Shown here piece by piece: positions 45,153 to 57,478 of a stretch of 64,000 nucleotides of DNA. Source of the DNA: Glebionis coronaria (taxonomy: Eukaryota; Streptophyta; Magnoliopsida; Asterales; Asteraceae); NCBI GenBank assembly GCA_025667525.1, contig CM046877.1:292512364-292576363 (forward strand), written 5' to 3'. Position numbers and translations under genes: made by a program. The notes under the pieces were generated by a model. It saw only the letters and a list, made by a program, of their open reading frames with translations. It ran no database searches and was not told the DNA's origin. Every line of letters begins with the position of its first letter. Positions within the stretch are counted from its first letter, which is position 1.

Positions 45153-48100
45153 TTGAGCACAAGGTTGGTTTCCTCACAACGTTTTAACATTCTCTCTAGA
45201 TTCGACAAACACGAAGTGAAAGAATCACCAAACACGGAAAAGTCATCCATGAAGACTTCCATCGTGTTCTCGATCATATCATGAAAAATAGCCATCATGC
45301 ATCGTTGAAAAGTTCCCGGTGCATTACAAAGTCCGAATGGCATTCTACGATAGGCAAACGTTCCATATGGACACGTAAACGTAGTTTTTTCTTGATCACG
45401 AGGATCGATGGGAATTTGGAAGTAACCGGAAAAACCATCTAAAAAGCAATAGAAATCGTTTCCCGCAAGACGCTCCAACATTTGGTCCATGAAGGGCAAG
45501 GGAAAATGGTCTTTTCGAGTGGCTTCATTTAACTTTCGATAGTCAATGCACACTCTCCATCCGGTCACGAGTCTAGTGGGAATCAACTCGTTGGCATCGT
45601 TTGGCACAACGGTCATCCCTCCCTTTTTAGGGACACAATGAATAGGACTCACCCAAGGGCTATCGGAAATAGGGTAAATCATTCCCGCGTCAAGGAGTTT
45701 AAGGACCTCCTTTTTGATGACGTCGTGAATTTTGGGGTTCACCCTCCTTTGACTTTGGATTGTTGGCTTGAAATCCTCCTCCATTAAGATTTTGTGGGTA
45801 CAAAATTTGGGATCGATTCCCTTAATTTCGGATAACTTCCACGCAATCGCCCCTTTGTGATCCTTAAGAACATCGACAAGTGCGGTTTTTTCATTATTCG
45901 AAAGATCCTTCGCAATAATAACCGGCAACTTGTCGTCCTCCTCCAAATAGACATATTCGAGGTGAGGAGGTAAATCTTTCAACTCGAGAATAGGTGGTTC
46001 CTCAAGTGAAGATTTGGGCTCGATACTCATAACCTCCTCGGGTGGAGGAAATGGGAAATCGTTAAGAAAATCTTTGATAATCGAGAAGTCCTCATCGTTG
46101 TCGAGGTCTTCGTCACAAGTACGTGGAACATCGAATTCTTCCAACGTAAAACCACCACCTTCAAAAGGAGTGAAGGTTGGTGTCGAATTATCAAGAATTG
46201 GATCTAACATAGTGGGATTGCCACTAGTTTCTTCATCACCAAACCCTAAAACTTCTTGTGAAAATTCCTCGCAAACCACGTTGATCATATCAACGAGGTT
46301 TATGGTAGCAACGGAATAAACATGAGAAAGTTGAGAATTTTGAGTTGCGTTTATAACAAGTTCCTCGTCGTTGAAACGCAAGGTGATCTTTCTAGCATGC
46401 ACATCAATTAAAGCCATAGACGTATCTAAAAACGAACGACCTAAAATAAGAGGAACTTGAGGATCCGTGGGGATGTCAACAACAATAAAGTCTACGGGAT
46501 AGTAGAACTTCCCCACTTTCACAAAAACGTCTTCCGCCAAACCACATGCAAGAATCGTGGAATGATCGGCCAACTCAATAGACATTCGTGAAGGAGTAAG
46601 AGTAGGAAGATTGAGCGACTTGAAGATTGCAAGTGGCATCAAGTTAAATCTAGCACCAAGATCGGCCAAGGCATAGCATTCTTCCATATCTTGAATTGCA
46701 CAAGGGATCAAAAATTTACCGGGATCACCGACTTTTTGAGGTATGCGATTAAGATAAACCGACGAACAACTAGACATTTGGTGTAATTTCTCCTTGTTGT
46801 TCAACATACTGTTAAAGTTAGCGGCAAATCGAGGCATCATGACCAAAGCATCGGCGAAACTCACATTGAAGTGCAAATCACGAAACATTTTCATAAAAAG
46901 CTCAAATTGGTAGTTGTCGCGCTCTTTTAGTTTCTCCTTCCTAAGTCTCGATGGGTAAGGCAAGGGTGGTGTGGGTTGGGGCATAGGCATAGCCTTTGGA
47001 ATCTCGGGTTCCAATATGGGTGATGGGTCGACCGTAGGTGTGGCATGAGCGGTACTTTGTGGGATTGAAATATGCTCCTTTTCGACCACCACCTCGGGTT
47101 CTTCCTCAATTTCCTCCACCGTTGGAGTAATTGGTTGAGGAGTCGGTTCTTTAAGTGTCTTACCACTTCGTGTGGTAATCACTTTCATCTCTCCCTTCGG
47201 GTTTGAAACGGTGTTACTAGGCAAACTACTCGAAGTAGAGGCTTTGTTCCCTATGACGGCTTCTAAAATGGCGTTAAGCTTAGCATCTTGACTATTAAAC
47301 TTCAAATCTTGGCTAGCGGCTTTTTGGTCAATTCTTTGTTCAAGCCTAGCATGACTTTGCTCTATCTTGTTGTTTTGACCTCGAATTTGGTTAGCAAAAT
47401 CATTTTTCAATTCATTTCTCATGGCTAGATTTTCCTTAACAAAATTAGCTAACTCCTTTGCGTTCTTAGCCGTGTCCCTAGCTTGATTAGCCAATTGCTC
47501 TTGAATGTTTTCCAAAATCTTATCATTTGCCGTAGCGTAATTCACAAAGTCCATTGGAAGTTCTTTCGTGTAAGCATTTTGAAGACCTTGACTCGTGTTT
47601 TGAAAATTACGGTTTTGATTTTGATTTTGCAATTGGCTACTACTACTCCCTTGATTCCCGTAGTTGTTATTACCATTAAAATTGTTCCTTTGATTGCTTT
47701 GGTAACCAACTTGATTGTTTCGATAATTGTTAGCATTTTGATTTGGTGAAAACCCCGGTGGAGTCAATTGATTAGTACGAGGAACTTGACCGTTTTGGTT
47801 ATAAGTTCCCGCGGCCGCGAAGGCACTCGAAGTGTTACCACCGTTAGTAATGCACTCGGAATAATCGTGAGCTCCACCACAATACATACAAGAAACCTCA
47901 ACCGCTTTAATCGTAGCGGGAGCGGGTTGTTCACCAACTTTAAACTCAACTAACAATCCTTTCACTATATCAAAAATTTTGTTCTCCAAATTAGCCTCGA
48001 CTTGGCAAGCATCAACGGTGTGTGACAATGAAGGCGAAGACGAAGACGAAGTCTTACGAACACTCGATGTGATACGAGGACTATACACCTTAGACCTATT

Positions 48101-48817
48101 TTCAATGATTAACAATGCTTCCTCGACCGTTTTACACAAAAAATTACCACCCGCGGCGGCATTAAGATAATCACGCTCATGATCGTTCAAGCCATTGTAA
48201 AACGTGTCTATTTGATGCAAGTCGGAAAAACCATGATGAGGACATTCGTGCAACATTTCCTTAAACCTATTCCAAGCCGTTGAAAAACTCTCATTATACT
48301 CTTGCGAAAACTTTGAAATCTCGTTTTTCAAATGCGTAGTCTTAGAGGGCGGAAAAAATTGGTTCACGAATTTTGAAACGAGATCCTTCCACGTCAATAT
48401 AGAATTGGGTGGCTCTTTTTCTAACCAAATTTTTGTGGGCCCCGCTAAGGAATACGGAAAAAGCATCATCTTAATCGAGTCGTTTGAAACATCCTTAAAC
48501 TTACACGTGGCGGTGAGACGATTAAATTGGCGAATGTGGTTATGAGGGTTGTCCTTCTCGTCCCCTCGAAACTTGTTGTTTTGAATCATGGACAACAAAC
48601 CCGTCTTAACCTCAAAATTCTCCGCAAGGATAGCGGGAATCACAATCGCTTCTCCATAACCCTCGGTGGGTGCTTGAAGCAACTCCATCATAGTTCGATT
48701 AGCCATGGGTGCTTCTTTCACTACAATGGGTTCGTCAATAGGAGACTCCTCACTAGTAGGAGTGAGTGATTTGTTTCTTCGTTTACGAGCACGTCTTGCT
48801 TTAAAGCGAGTTTGCAT
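45110..48817 (-). CDS. gag-pol: Element D Gag, protease and RT polyprotein
   Basis: One uninterrupted frame. I favour the ATG at 48817 ([16 protein letters not shown]), as related gags begin M-x-T-R, over an ATG 30 codons upstream. Order: basic N-terminus, capsid region (about 48600-48080), intact zinc knuckle [13 protein letters not shown] (47850-47890), Asn/Gln-rich spacer (47800-47590), coiled-coil-like segment (47560-47290), TTRSGK (47175), protease ADLGARFNL (about 46645-46680), acidic linker, RT with [15 protein letters not shown] (45640) and F-M-D-D (45245). Unlike B and C there is no UGA at the knuckle. The frame shifts near 45148, within RT. Confidence 0.92.
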   Translation of the reverse strand: MQTRFKARRARKRRNKSLTPTSEESPIDEPIVVKEAPMANRTMMELLQAPTEGYGEAIVIPAILAENFEVKTGLLSMIQNNKFRGDEKDNPHNHIRQFNRLTATCKFKDVSNDSIKMMLFPYSLAGPTKIWLEKEPPNSILTWKDLVSKFVNQFFPPSKTTHLKNEISKFSQEYNESFSTAWNRFKEMLHECPHHGFSDLHQIDTFYNGLNDHERDYLNAAAGGNFLCKTVEEALLIIENRSKVYSPRITSSVRKTSSSSSPSLSHTVDACQVEANLENKIFDIVKGLLVEFKVGEQPAPATIKAVEVSCMYCGGAHDYSECITNGGNTSSAFAAAGTYNQNGQVPRTNQLTPPGFSPNQNANNYRNNQVGYQSNQRNNFNGNNNYGNQGSSSSQLQNQNQNRNFQNTSQGLQNAYTKELPMDFVNYATANDKILENIQEQLANQARDTAKNAKELANFVKENLAMRNELKNDFANQIRGQNNKIEQSHARLEQRIDQKAASQDLKFNSQDAKLNAILEAVIGNKASTSSSLPSNTVSNPKGEMKVITTRSGKTLKEPTPQPITPTVEEIEEEPEVVVEKEHISIPQSTAHATPTVDPSPILEPEIPKAMPMPQPTPPLPYPSRLRKEKLKERDNYQFELFMKMFRDLHFNVSFADALVMMPRFAANFNSMLNNKEKLHQMSSCSSVYLNRIPQKVGDPGKFLIPCAIQDMEECYALADLGARFNLMPLAIFKSLNLPTLTPSRMSIELADHSTILACGLAEDVFVKVGKFYYPVDFIVVDIPTDPQVPLILGRSFLDTSMALIDVHARKITLRFNDEELVINATQNSQLSHVYSVATINLVDMINVVCEEFSQEVLGFGDEETSGNPTMLDPILDNSTPTFTPFEGGGFTLEEFDVPRTCDEDLDNDEDFSIIKDFLNDFPFPPPEEVMSIEPKSSLEEPPILELKDLPPHLEYVYLEEDDKLPVIIAKDLSNNEKTALVDVLKDHKGAIAWKLSEIKGIDPKFCTHKILMEEDFKPTIQSQRRVNPKIHDVIKKEVLKLLDAGMIYPISDSPWVSPIHCVPKKGGMTVVPNDANELIPTRLVTGWRVCIDYRKLNEATRKDHFPLPFMDQMLERLAGNDFYCFLDGFSGYFQIPIDPRDQEKTTFTCPYGTFAYRRMPFGLCNAPGTFQRCMMAIFHDMIENTMEVFMDDFSVFGDSFTSCLSNLERMLKRCEETNLVLNWESVILWLKVESS

Positions 48818-49561
48818 AAACGTCACGTACAACGAGAAGGCGAGCAAAGAAGATTCTTTTTGGTGTTTTTACTTTTTCAATTTTTTTGTGGTTTTTGATT
48901 GTGTTTACTTTTTTGGATTTTTGGAATGTATTCGTAGACACAAATCTACAAATCTCCTCTTTAATCAAGTCTCTCGATTAAAGAAGCCTCAAGGAATGAA
49001 AACGAACACGTGAAGTGAACGCCTTCGATGACTTTAGAACGATGGTGGAACACCAAATCGTTCAAGAGGGTTTAATCAAATGAAACCAAGAAAATATATA
49101 TGATACTTAGTAATACTTTGGGCGGCAAAACCCTCGATTAGCTTTCAAAATCAAAATACGCACAAGCAAGCGGAGGAAACGAGGCGGCGCGAAGCACTTA
49201 AGAGCCTTTTTCCTTTAGGTCGTGAAATACAACCGCCTTATACCCACCTTATAGTTTGTATTTCTCAAAATCGAGCTTCTCGAAAGTATTTATCTATTTT
49301 TGCCTTTTTCTTTGGTTTGAGATTCGAATACAATGATCGAGTGATGAAATCCCGAGTCAAGGTTGTGATTTCTCACGTATTTGGAGTACTTGTAAATTTA
49401 TTGTTCTACGTATACAATATAGTAATAATATTCACAAAAAACGAAAAATCGATAATACGTATTAGTAGAGTGCTACTAATACAATTACTTTTATGGCTAT
49501 ATATAAAAACAACAATGGTTCAATCAAAACACAACACGCCTCCCCGGCAGCGGCGCTAATT
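48818..49561 (-). other. Element D leader between PBS and gag
   Basis: Untranslated leader. The PBS lies at 49542-49558 (minus strand TAGCGCCGCTGCCGGGG), one base from perfect to the complement of plant tRNA-Asp 3' end except for the first bases. No other feature seen; small frames here overlap gag antisense. Confidence 0.75.
49542..49558 (-). other. Element D primer-binding site (tRNA-Asp type)
   Basis: Minus strand TAGCGCCGCTGCCGGGG lies three bases inside the 5' LTR end. The plant tRNA-Asp complement is TGGCGCCGTTGCCGGGG, so two mismatches. Confidence 0.8.
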
Positions 49562-50815
49562 TGATGTAGTGGTTTTGTATACCCTTTTAGGAAAAGAGGC
49601 AACAAAGTAGTGGTAAGCGTTAAGTGTCGGTTTAGGAAAACCAAGCACTTATGACCCTTAAGAAAGGTGAGTTCGTTCTCGAGGAGGCTAGTGCGTTGTG
49701 TTAAGAGTTGATTAATGTTGTGATTATATTGATTGAGAAAGAAATGAGATTAGGAAAGGAAGACGGTTACGAAAACGGATTAAACTATGACGAAAAAGGC
49801 GTAAACGTAAAACCGTAAAAACTACAAAATTTAAAATTTTAACCTAAAAATTTATTATAAACTAAAACAAGTCCAAAATAATATAAATAAGAAATAAAAT
49901 CCAATAAAAATATTTTAAAACCTTTTATTAATTAAATATTCAATTTTAAATGCTAATTAAAGCCTTAAAATCAAATATAATTAATCAAAATGTCCAAAAT
50001 ATTATTTTATTGAACAAATAACTTAGTTATATTATTAAAAGACTAAAAAGTATTTTTCTAAAATTTTAAAACTATTTAAACTATTTTTAAAACCCTAAAA
50101 ACTATTTAAAATGATTTAAAACTAACTAAATTTAAAATAATTATAAAAATAAATCTAAAGGCTATAAAAATATTCTAAAAATTGTAAAAGTCCTAATTAA
50201 TGCTAATTGAGATAGGAAAAATGAAAAAAGTAGAAAAATAAAACTTTCTATTTTTAGCAATAAAATAATAATAAAATATTCAAGAAAATAAAAAGTTTAT
50301 AAAAAATATTCTAAAAAATTTCTAAAAATCCTAATTAATGTAACTAAGAGAAAAACGAAAATAAAAGTTCCTAAAACCTTTTAATTAACTTCATATTAAT
50401 TTTTAAAGTTAACAAAAAAAACTAAAATAAAATAAAATTGAAAATTAAAGTTTTTGAAAATCTAACTAGATGTAAACCTCAAGTTATTAAATTAAAACTT
50501 AAAAATTATTTTTCCTAAAATTAAAAATACTTTTAACTATTTTTAAACTATTTATTAGAAACCGGGTAAAGAAAAATGCATAAAAAAATAAATAAATAAA
50601 AGGAAAAATACAAACTTGGTTTATAAAAATCCTAAACTGAATAACTACCCTAGGAAAAATAAAACTTAGCCAAAAATCCAATTAAATAAGCTGTGGTAGC
50701 TTAAATAAGCTACGGCTTATATATAAAAAGCTAAAACAAAAACGCCTTAAGTATTCTTTGATTCCTCCCTTGGTCAGTAAAAGACCCAAGGGCAGGATGG
50801 TAGTGTGTGTGTGCT

Positions 50816-50856
50816 TTGGCAGTGGTAGCGCAGGTTCAAGTCCTGGCCACGCCAAA
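50816..50856 (+). other. tRNA-like stem-loop, second LTR copy
   Basis: Same as 38079-38119 with GTAGCGC instead of GTGGCGC before the B-box-like GGTTCAAGTCC. The paired arms are unchanged. Confidence 0.4.
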
Positions 50857-52751
50857 ATATTTTAAAATATTTTTTTTTTCAAATCTTTTTACCCCTCTTG
50901 TTACACAGTCACTACTTTTCACCAAAATGCCTATACTTGTCTAATTTACGCTAGAATTACCCCTAAAGTGAATCAAACAAGCCCAGACCTGGAACCTCTT
51001 TTTTTTTACTTGTTATCTGATCTTTTGTTGTGTTCTTTTTGGACAGTCAAAACCCCCACTTGCAGTTGGCTTGTGGGGGTGTATTAAGCTAGCAGAAATC
51101 GAACAAGACAAACTCGCACACCAAATGACTGATATACAAGAAAAATCAGGAAACAATCAGGTTGCAAGTACTAATCAAATACAAACCAAATCAACACTTA
51201 TCACTGAATCATGCCATAATATTCAAATAAGCAAGCTTGGTACCTAGGTCTGATAAACATAAACAGTAAGCTCAAAGAAAAAGGGTAATCGAACTAAGCG
51301 AAAATTTAACCGATACTAAGCAGCAGGCAAATATGTATAAGTGTCAAGCGTAACAGCTATTACAGGCAGAAACAAATCTATACTCTTGCATGCACACCTA
51401 GAGTTCCAATTAGCAAACAATAATATGATAAGAATGCGCAGTCGGTGAACGACACTACAAGCAGCCCCTATCCTTTTATCTGATGAATCGATAACTCAAC
51501 GCCATGCCCACTTGTTAATTTCTTTCTTTCCTTTGGTTTCTATGCAGTTACCAGTCACTTAAACCAATTACCAAACAAGAGTACAATAGCTACTAAACCT
51601 CAATCACTGATTATATGCACCCGTCAAGATCAATCAAACACATACAGTGATCATACACTTCTAAATTTTACTTTGGAATGCTGTTATGAAAATGGAGTGC
51701 AAAGTTCTGACACGCAAAGCAAACGAGAATAATTCCACCTCAGTTAATGAACCTGCTGATTTTACAAGCACATAGTAGGCTGTGATGACCGCTTTTGAGC
51801 AGCAATGACCACAATTAGTACCACAAGCAGAGCTACTTTTTCTTTTTCAGCATGCTAGTAGTAATAATACTAAACCTACAAGTCCTCAACTAACTAATCA
51901 AGCTAGGGCATAAACATATTAATTTAAACCAAGTAACAATACTATATAAGCAAGCAACAAACAAGAATCTGTTAGCACAAAAACTAATGACTTAAAAACT
52001 TCTATCTTAAGTCGATGTCTAAAATAAACCCTCAAAATAGCACCAGCAGTAATAACAATGACAGAAAATTAGTTAACACGTGAGATGATAATATATTATA
52101 AAATCATAACAACCAAAACATGAAATCAGTTCAAAACTAATCAGCAAACTTAGACAAGCAGTTAACACTCAGAACAATTATACAACTAGCAAAAATAAAT
52201 AATATATAAAAAAGAAAGGAAGAGATTGCAATACCTACCCTTGTTTGCATCCAACAAGGGTCAGCTAAGCTCCCCTGACCTCGACCAACTACTAGGTGAG
52301 GCAGGGGTGTCTTGGACGATAAAGTATTGAGGGGGTGTTCGTTGGGGTTCAACAACTGAACCGAATCACCATGAATGAAAAGAAAAGCTGCTAAGAATAA
52401 CAAATTAATCCAAGAACTGAGTTCTTGGATTGTTAGCTCAACAAATAAATAAACACACCCTGCTTGTTTATATTTTTTTTTTCTTATAGAATCTTTTCAA
52501 GCACTTCTACACTTAAATGAAACTAATGATAACTTAAAACAAGAAAATTTTGAAAGCACTTCTACTCACTTACTGATTAACTCAAACAATAAAACTCCAA
52601 CTCAACTTTAAAAACGTTAACTTAAATCATAAAACAAAAAATAAATTGGAACTCGGATTATTTTTAAAAACTTCAAACTTTTCATTCATAAAAGAGTAAA
52701 ATTACAAAAAATCCGAGACAAGGGAAAATGGGTACCACAGGTCGGTCCTCA

Positions 52752-52757
52752 TTTATA
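52752..52757 (-). promoter_or_regulatory. TATA-like box of element D 5' LTR
   Basis: TATAAA in GGCCTATAAATGAGG, minus strand. As the 5' LTR copy it would drive the genomic transcript. Confidence 0.6.
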
Positions 52758-53976
52758 GGCCCCCTCAGATTGTTCTAGAATTGAAAACAAAAGAAACCCT
52801 AATCTACTGAGTTTCCAAATTTACCCTTGATGAAGATGCGAATATGCTGATCTTGATCCCATCTTTTGAATAATCCTTGAAGCCATGTGCAAATCTCTTG
52901 GATGTTGATAGACAGGCTGGATGCATCAATCTTGAACGTTAGATTTCGTTTGGAGGACACGAAACCCTTAAGAGTCGTTGATTCTCTGGTGGTCCTTTGT
53001 CTTTTTGCCAATGGGTGGGATTTTGGGGACCAGGGAGTGAGTGTGATGGGAGATTAAAAGTGGGGTTTTGATTAATCCATGATTAATCACTGATCTGGAA
53101 TAGACCAGGTCTTAATTCATGAATTTCAATTTGGGGAAAAATTAGGGTTTATAGGGAAAAAGTGTGTTTTGATCTTTTCAGTTTAGGGTTAAATGTGTTT
53201 AAGAGGAAAAACACGTTTAATATTAAACGTGTGTTATAAAATCAATGGGTCAACCGAGTTTGGGGTATGGGTATTTGGGTAAACGGGTCTTTAAGTTGGG
53301 TTATGGTGACGTGTCAGATTTTGGTTGGGTGGTGGAGTTTGATTGTCTCCCAAGAATGCCCCCTAATGTTTTCCCTTTTCTTCACTTTGTAAATATCAGT
53401 CAAAACTTGTTTTCCCTTTATAATAAGTATGGGGTTCTTGTCAATTTTGGTACAAGGATTTTATAAGCTTGAAACAAGGACCAAACATGTAAATTCTTCA
53501 ATATTTAAGGGCTGTTTTTGACATGTCTTCATTCTTTAAGGCTTTGACTTGTTTGTTGACTTCTTGGAGGACCATTATTGACAATTTAGTTTTGTTGAGG
53601 GACTAAATTTGCCAATTCTTCAAAGTTAGAGGTCCTTTTTGTAATTTTGACAAACTTTAGGGACCAAACTTGTAATTATGAAGATACAAGGGTATAAAGT
53701 GTCAATTCTTCAAAGTTGGAGGACCAATCTTCATGATTCTTCAAATCTTCAAGGGTTTTCTTTGGAAAATTCTTCATTAGGGCTTGGTTCATCGTGCGGC
53801 TTTGTTTCCCGTGTTCGTTTTTGCGTGATTCTTGTGATCTTTTATCATTTTCTCAATATCCGTACCTAAAATACACAAGCAACAAACACAAGCATATATT
53901 TGGGTATTTTGATGATATTTAATGCATTTTAAGCCTGATTTGGACGATGAGACTATGTATAAAAGCAGTCTCATCA

Positions 53977-54088
53977 ACGGGTCTCCCCTACACTTAGGAT
54001 AAAGAAAGCGAAAAGGTAGATACATGGGTTGCCTCCCAAGAAGCGCTTGATTTTTGTTCACCGAGTCGTGAGCCTGACTCGACCTTGA
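53977..54088 (-). other. Element E downstream region, 5' piece, with post-stop hairpin
   Basis: Starts with the right ACGGG duplication of D. On the minus strand it begins right after E's stop and shows stem-loop CGAGTC...GACTCG (54062-54081), then GCGCTTCTTGGGAGGCAACC and a PPT-like CTAAGTGTAGGGGAG running to the D insertion. The same order follows the pol stop in B and C. Confidence 0.75.
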
Positions 54089-54946
54089 TTACCATAGGAA
54101 GAAGCATGAAACATATCCTCCAGGATCAAAGACATAGTTTTCGTCCATCAAATAGCACAAGCTTAAGGCGAACAAGGCAAGCCAAAGAAGAGTAGGCAAG
54201 GTTCCCTTAAGCAAAGATGGAGCACGGTGGAAGCAAGGGTGAAGTGGTGCAAGCATGTCTTCAATAGTTCCAAAGATTTTTCCTTTTATTGCATCAGGTG
54301 GATACTGAGATGGCTACAGAATATCGATACCGGGGTCGAACACCTTTTCCTTTAAGGGAAAATAGCACTCAGGCTCAGCAGAATGGGAAGAAGATCCGCG
54401 AAGAAGCACAACCTCGTCCTCAGAAGGGGGACAAAGAGGTGTTAAATCATATGTGCAGCGGATATTGGTGTCGACCGGTTTCTTCTCCTTTGAAAGAATG
54501 TTCTTCAAATCAAAAGTAGGATCAAGACGATAATCTTCAAAATCTAAAGGAGGAGCATCACTCTCATAAGGGAAGTAAGTGTTGAGAAACATAGAGAAGT
54601 CTTCCTCAAATGAGTAATCGTACAAAGTAGGATCGACTGATGTAGGTGGAGGATCTTCATTATGTGAAGAATCGCTCGATAGAGTATCGGCCTCATCAAA
54701 ATCATCGAATGTGGGCAGATCGGGATACTCAGAAGTAAGGTCATCATAATCATCCGAATCTGAGCTAGAATCATCATCATAAGCATCGAAGACCGGTGGA
54801 GAATCATATATGGGTGAAGGTTCCAAATTGGATAGAGAATCATCCACATCATCTTGAAAAAGTGGATTATCAATGCAAGAGTCGAATAGCGGATTGTTGT
54901 AGATGACAAAATCATCGAGCACATTAATCATATTCACTGATTCTCG
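54089..54946 (-). pseudogene. Element E polyprotein remnant: acidic linker with hydrophobic tail, no RT or integrase
   Basis: Minus-strand frame of about 285 codons, interrupted by one TAG at 54314-54316. It starts RESVNMINVLDD next to G's LTR, aligning with ESVNAIDVLNEA and [12 protein letters not shown] just after the protease of B and C, so it is the middle of a gag-protease polyprotein, not an independent gene. A very acidic Asp/Ser/Pro-rich linker follows. After the TAG come 74 more codons with a hydrophobic stretch (TLPTLLWLALFALSLCYL) and the ending SCFFLW. The stop is followed 8 nt later by the hairpin that follows pol in the other elements, so RT, RNase H and integrase are missing, not displaced. 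An ATG at 54931 is probably internal. Confidence 0.7.
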
Positions 54947-54947
54947 T

Positions 54948-57478
54948 TAATATTTCGTTTTTAGTGTAGTTGTCTTCTCAGCTCGATTCGAATTGATACA
55001 ACGTTTTCTAGCAAAGACTTAATTGTTTTTGGTTATACAAATTTGTTTGGAATTTATGTCTAATTGGCAAGAAGCAAGTAAAAAGGTAAAAATATTCTAT
55101 AAACTACGTATACCTACTAATCTAAAACATTTAGCAATTACGTCAATTAAATGCACAGAATGAAAAATGTAAAACAAATTTATACTACAAATGAAAATTA
55201 CAAAATACAAAATATAAACCTAAATCTAATTTAATAAGACTAAAAGATACAAATAAAAACTATCATTCATTTCTGACTAGTAAAAATCACATACAGCCCA
55301 TAAGAGAAAAAAACAAACTAAGCCCATCAAGATGAATAGCCCAAGTACATTATTTAACTGGCCCAACAAGAATCATAATTGTTCACTACTATGCTGACTA
55401 AACTAACGAGTAGGACTAAAAGCGTAACTAACTAACCAATTGAAGGACTAATGAGTATTAATCCTAACTAATTTGGACTGTAACTGTAACGCACTCATAC
55501 AAAGTAAAGGACTGAAGTAGTACCATAACGAAACTTGTACAAAATGATTTAAAAACACTTGCAAACTTGAATCCCATTCAGTGTTCTACGAATGGACTTT
55601 TACAAATTACCAAAAGCTGATATTTAATCACTTTTAACCACACTATTATAACGAAATTTAAATTAAAAAGTTTCCCTATGAACTCTATTAGAACCAAATT
55701 CAGGACCAAAAGTAGTTACAAACAACTAGCTAACAAATTGGTTTAAACAAAGTACTAGTACATCCTAAGCTAAATTTTCTACAGCTAAATGATCTAAAAA
55801 TATACAGAAATTTGAACAAGTACTCCCCTCATCCGAAGCCTGTCCTTTGATGTCGAGAAACGCGGCGCTGAGCCGGTTTAAAACCAAACACGCCTGATCT
55901 CTAACCATCTGATATGGACAAACTGAATCATCTGAACTACGAATCATACTAACTGTATACACTTCAAGGTATTCCTGCAAAACAGATTATCCAAGCAAAA
56001 CACGTGTACAATCTAATCTATTTATATGTACCAACTGAGTTACCGAAACTGATTTCAAACACGAGTGAAATAATGGCTACAACTAGGACTGAATTTTTCC
56101 TAATCATTTTAGTATCAATCCAATCGAAACAACATCTATATCAGACTAACTCAAATCGAAAAAAAAAACAATAGAACTTGATTATTTTTACATAAACTGA
56201 TCTGTACCAATGACAACTGATCTAACTGACTATAAGAAAACTTGTATAAGAAAAAATGTGATTTATTTGAAATTTGATTTCAAGATCGAGTCTTACAAGC
56301 TACAATCGATCAAAACCCGAAACTATAGAACTCTCGTTAGTAATCAAATCCACAAACTCAAATAACTGCTAGTAAACACTTACAACCTTAAGCACTACGA
56401 GCTAAAAAAACAGTAAACAAGCTTATAAGCTGAAACGAGTCAATGAACAGTAACCGAGAAGAGATTGAAGAAAATTAAAGCTTTTATGGTAAAAAAAACA
56501 CTCTCAGTAACTAAAAGTTCCAATCATAAGCTCGATTGAGAACTTATGAACAGTAAGCAAACAGTAGAGAAAGAAGATAAAACTTGAGAAAATATCAAAC
56601 TTCATTAATGGAGAAAACGGTTACATTCTTAAACTGATTAACAGATTCTAAACAAATTTCTAACTGAAAATCATAAAACATTTGAGAGAAAAGCTATCTA
56701 CTCCTAACTACTATGTGTAAACTACTCCTAAGCTAACCGAATGCAAATGAGAGCTTCGTCTTCTTTTTATAGCCAGCGAGGGAAAGGTGTGACGTGTTCT
56801 ATCCAATAAGGAGTGGACACGTGTAAATACGAGGATAAAGTTCTTCCATCTTCATTCCAGAATTGGGGGTTTCTTTATCCTTGAGTCTTGATCGAATTAA
56901 GTAGTACCATCATGAAGAGGAGAAAAAGATAAGCACTTTTGCTGTTGAAAGCTTCGGCTGATTCCTCTTGGATCTTCATTGATAATCGATTGCAGGTTTG
57001 GTGGAAAGAGAAAGATGAAGTCTGTTATTTTTTTCTCTCTCTCTCTTCTCGTTTGGAGACGAAGCGTGTGTGTTTTGTGAGTTTGACCGGTCTTGGTCAA
57101 CTTGACCAAGTTAAATAAAACTTTTCCCTTTCTTTTTACTTTTTGGTCCCTTCACTTTATTTCTTTATCAAATGGTTTTGGAAACTTTTAGCAAATCTAT
57201 CTTTCATCCTTTATGTATGTAGAAGTTTCAACTTAAACCCTCCATCTTTGGAAATTTGGCAAATAAGGTCCTTGGAGCATCTTTCGTCCTTTTCTTCGTC
57301 TCTTATCATGAAAATCCCTTGAAAGCTCGTGTTTGTCTCAAATGTACCTATATTACCTGAAAATACACAAACACAAAATACACACGTAATTCTGATATTT
57401 TACAGTTTAATATAAGGTATTTGACAGTGTTTTGAGTGGTTTATGGATCATTATTGATGAGTGTTTTCACACTTATCA
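54948..57478 (-). repeat. Element G 3' LTR (Athila-type)
   Basis: Minus strand starts TGATAAGTGTG at 57478 beside a PPT (GTGGAGGGGAGT, 57479-57490). The TATA box is at 56764-56771. The other end is placed at 54948 (minus ATATTA) because E's coding frame becomes readable right after it and B and C also end in TTA; the predicted target duplication is CTCGT (54943-54947). The 5' LTR lies outside the window, so this boundary is inferred. It contains an ATCAATTCGA segment near its end like B and C. Confidence 0.7.
56764..56771 (-). promoter_or_regulatory. TATA box of element G LTR
   Basis: TATAAAAA in GGCTATAAAAAGAAGACG on the minus strand, about 710 bp into the LTR. Confidence 0.65.

Larger units (their letters stand above)
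36826..53976 (-). mobile_element. Element D: Athila-type Ty3/gypsy retrotransposon, nearly intact
   Basis: 17,151-bp minus-strand element inserted in E's downstream region with target duplication ACGGG (36821-36825 and 53977-53981). LTRs are 4414 and 4415 bp, ends TGATGAGACT and ACTACATCA (TG...CA). The LTRs look alike with sparse differences, roughly 1 percent by eye. PBS, a single gag-pol frame with only one frameshift and one stop, and PPT are present. It is the same family as element A and a relatively recent insertion. Confidence 0.95.
49562..53976 (-). repeat. Element D 5' LTR (4.4 kb)
   Basis: 4415 bp, twin of 36826-41239. A-rich tract 49815-50630, tRNA-like stem-loop 50816-50856, hydrophobic small frame 52137-52403, TATA-like box 52752-52757. 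It ends TCATCA (minus TGATGA) at 53976, followed by target duplication ACGGG. Confidence 0.93.

Noticed and set aside
55852..55875. GCGGCGCTGAGCCGG as a possible primer-binding site marking another LTR
   Set aside because: It does not match a tRNA 3' end well, has no LTR terminus beside it, and lies in the middle of G's LTR.
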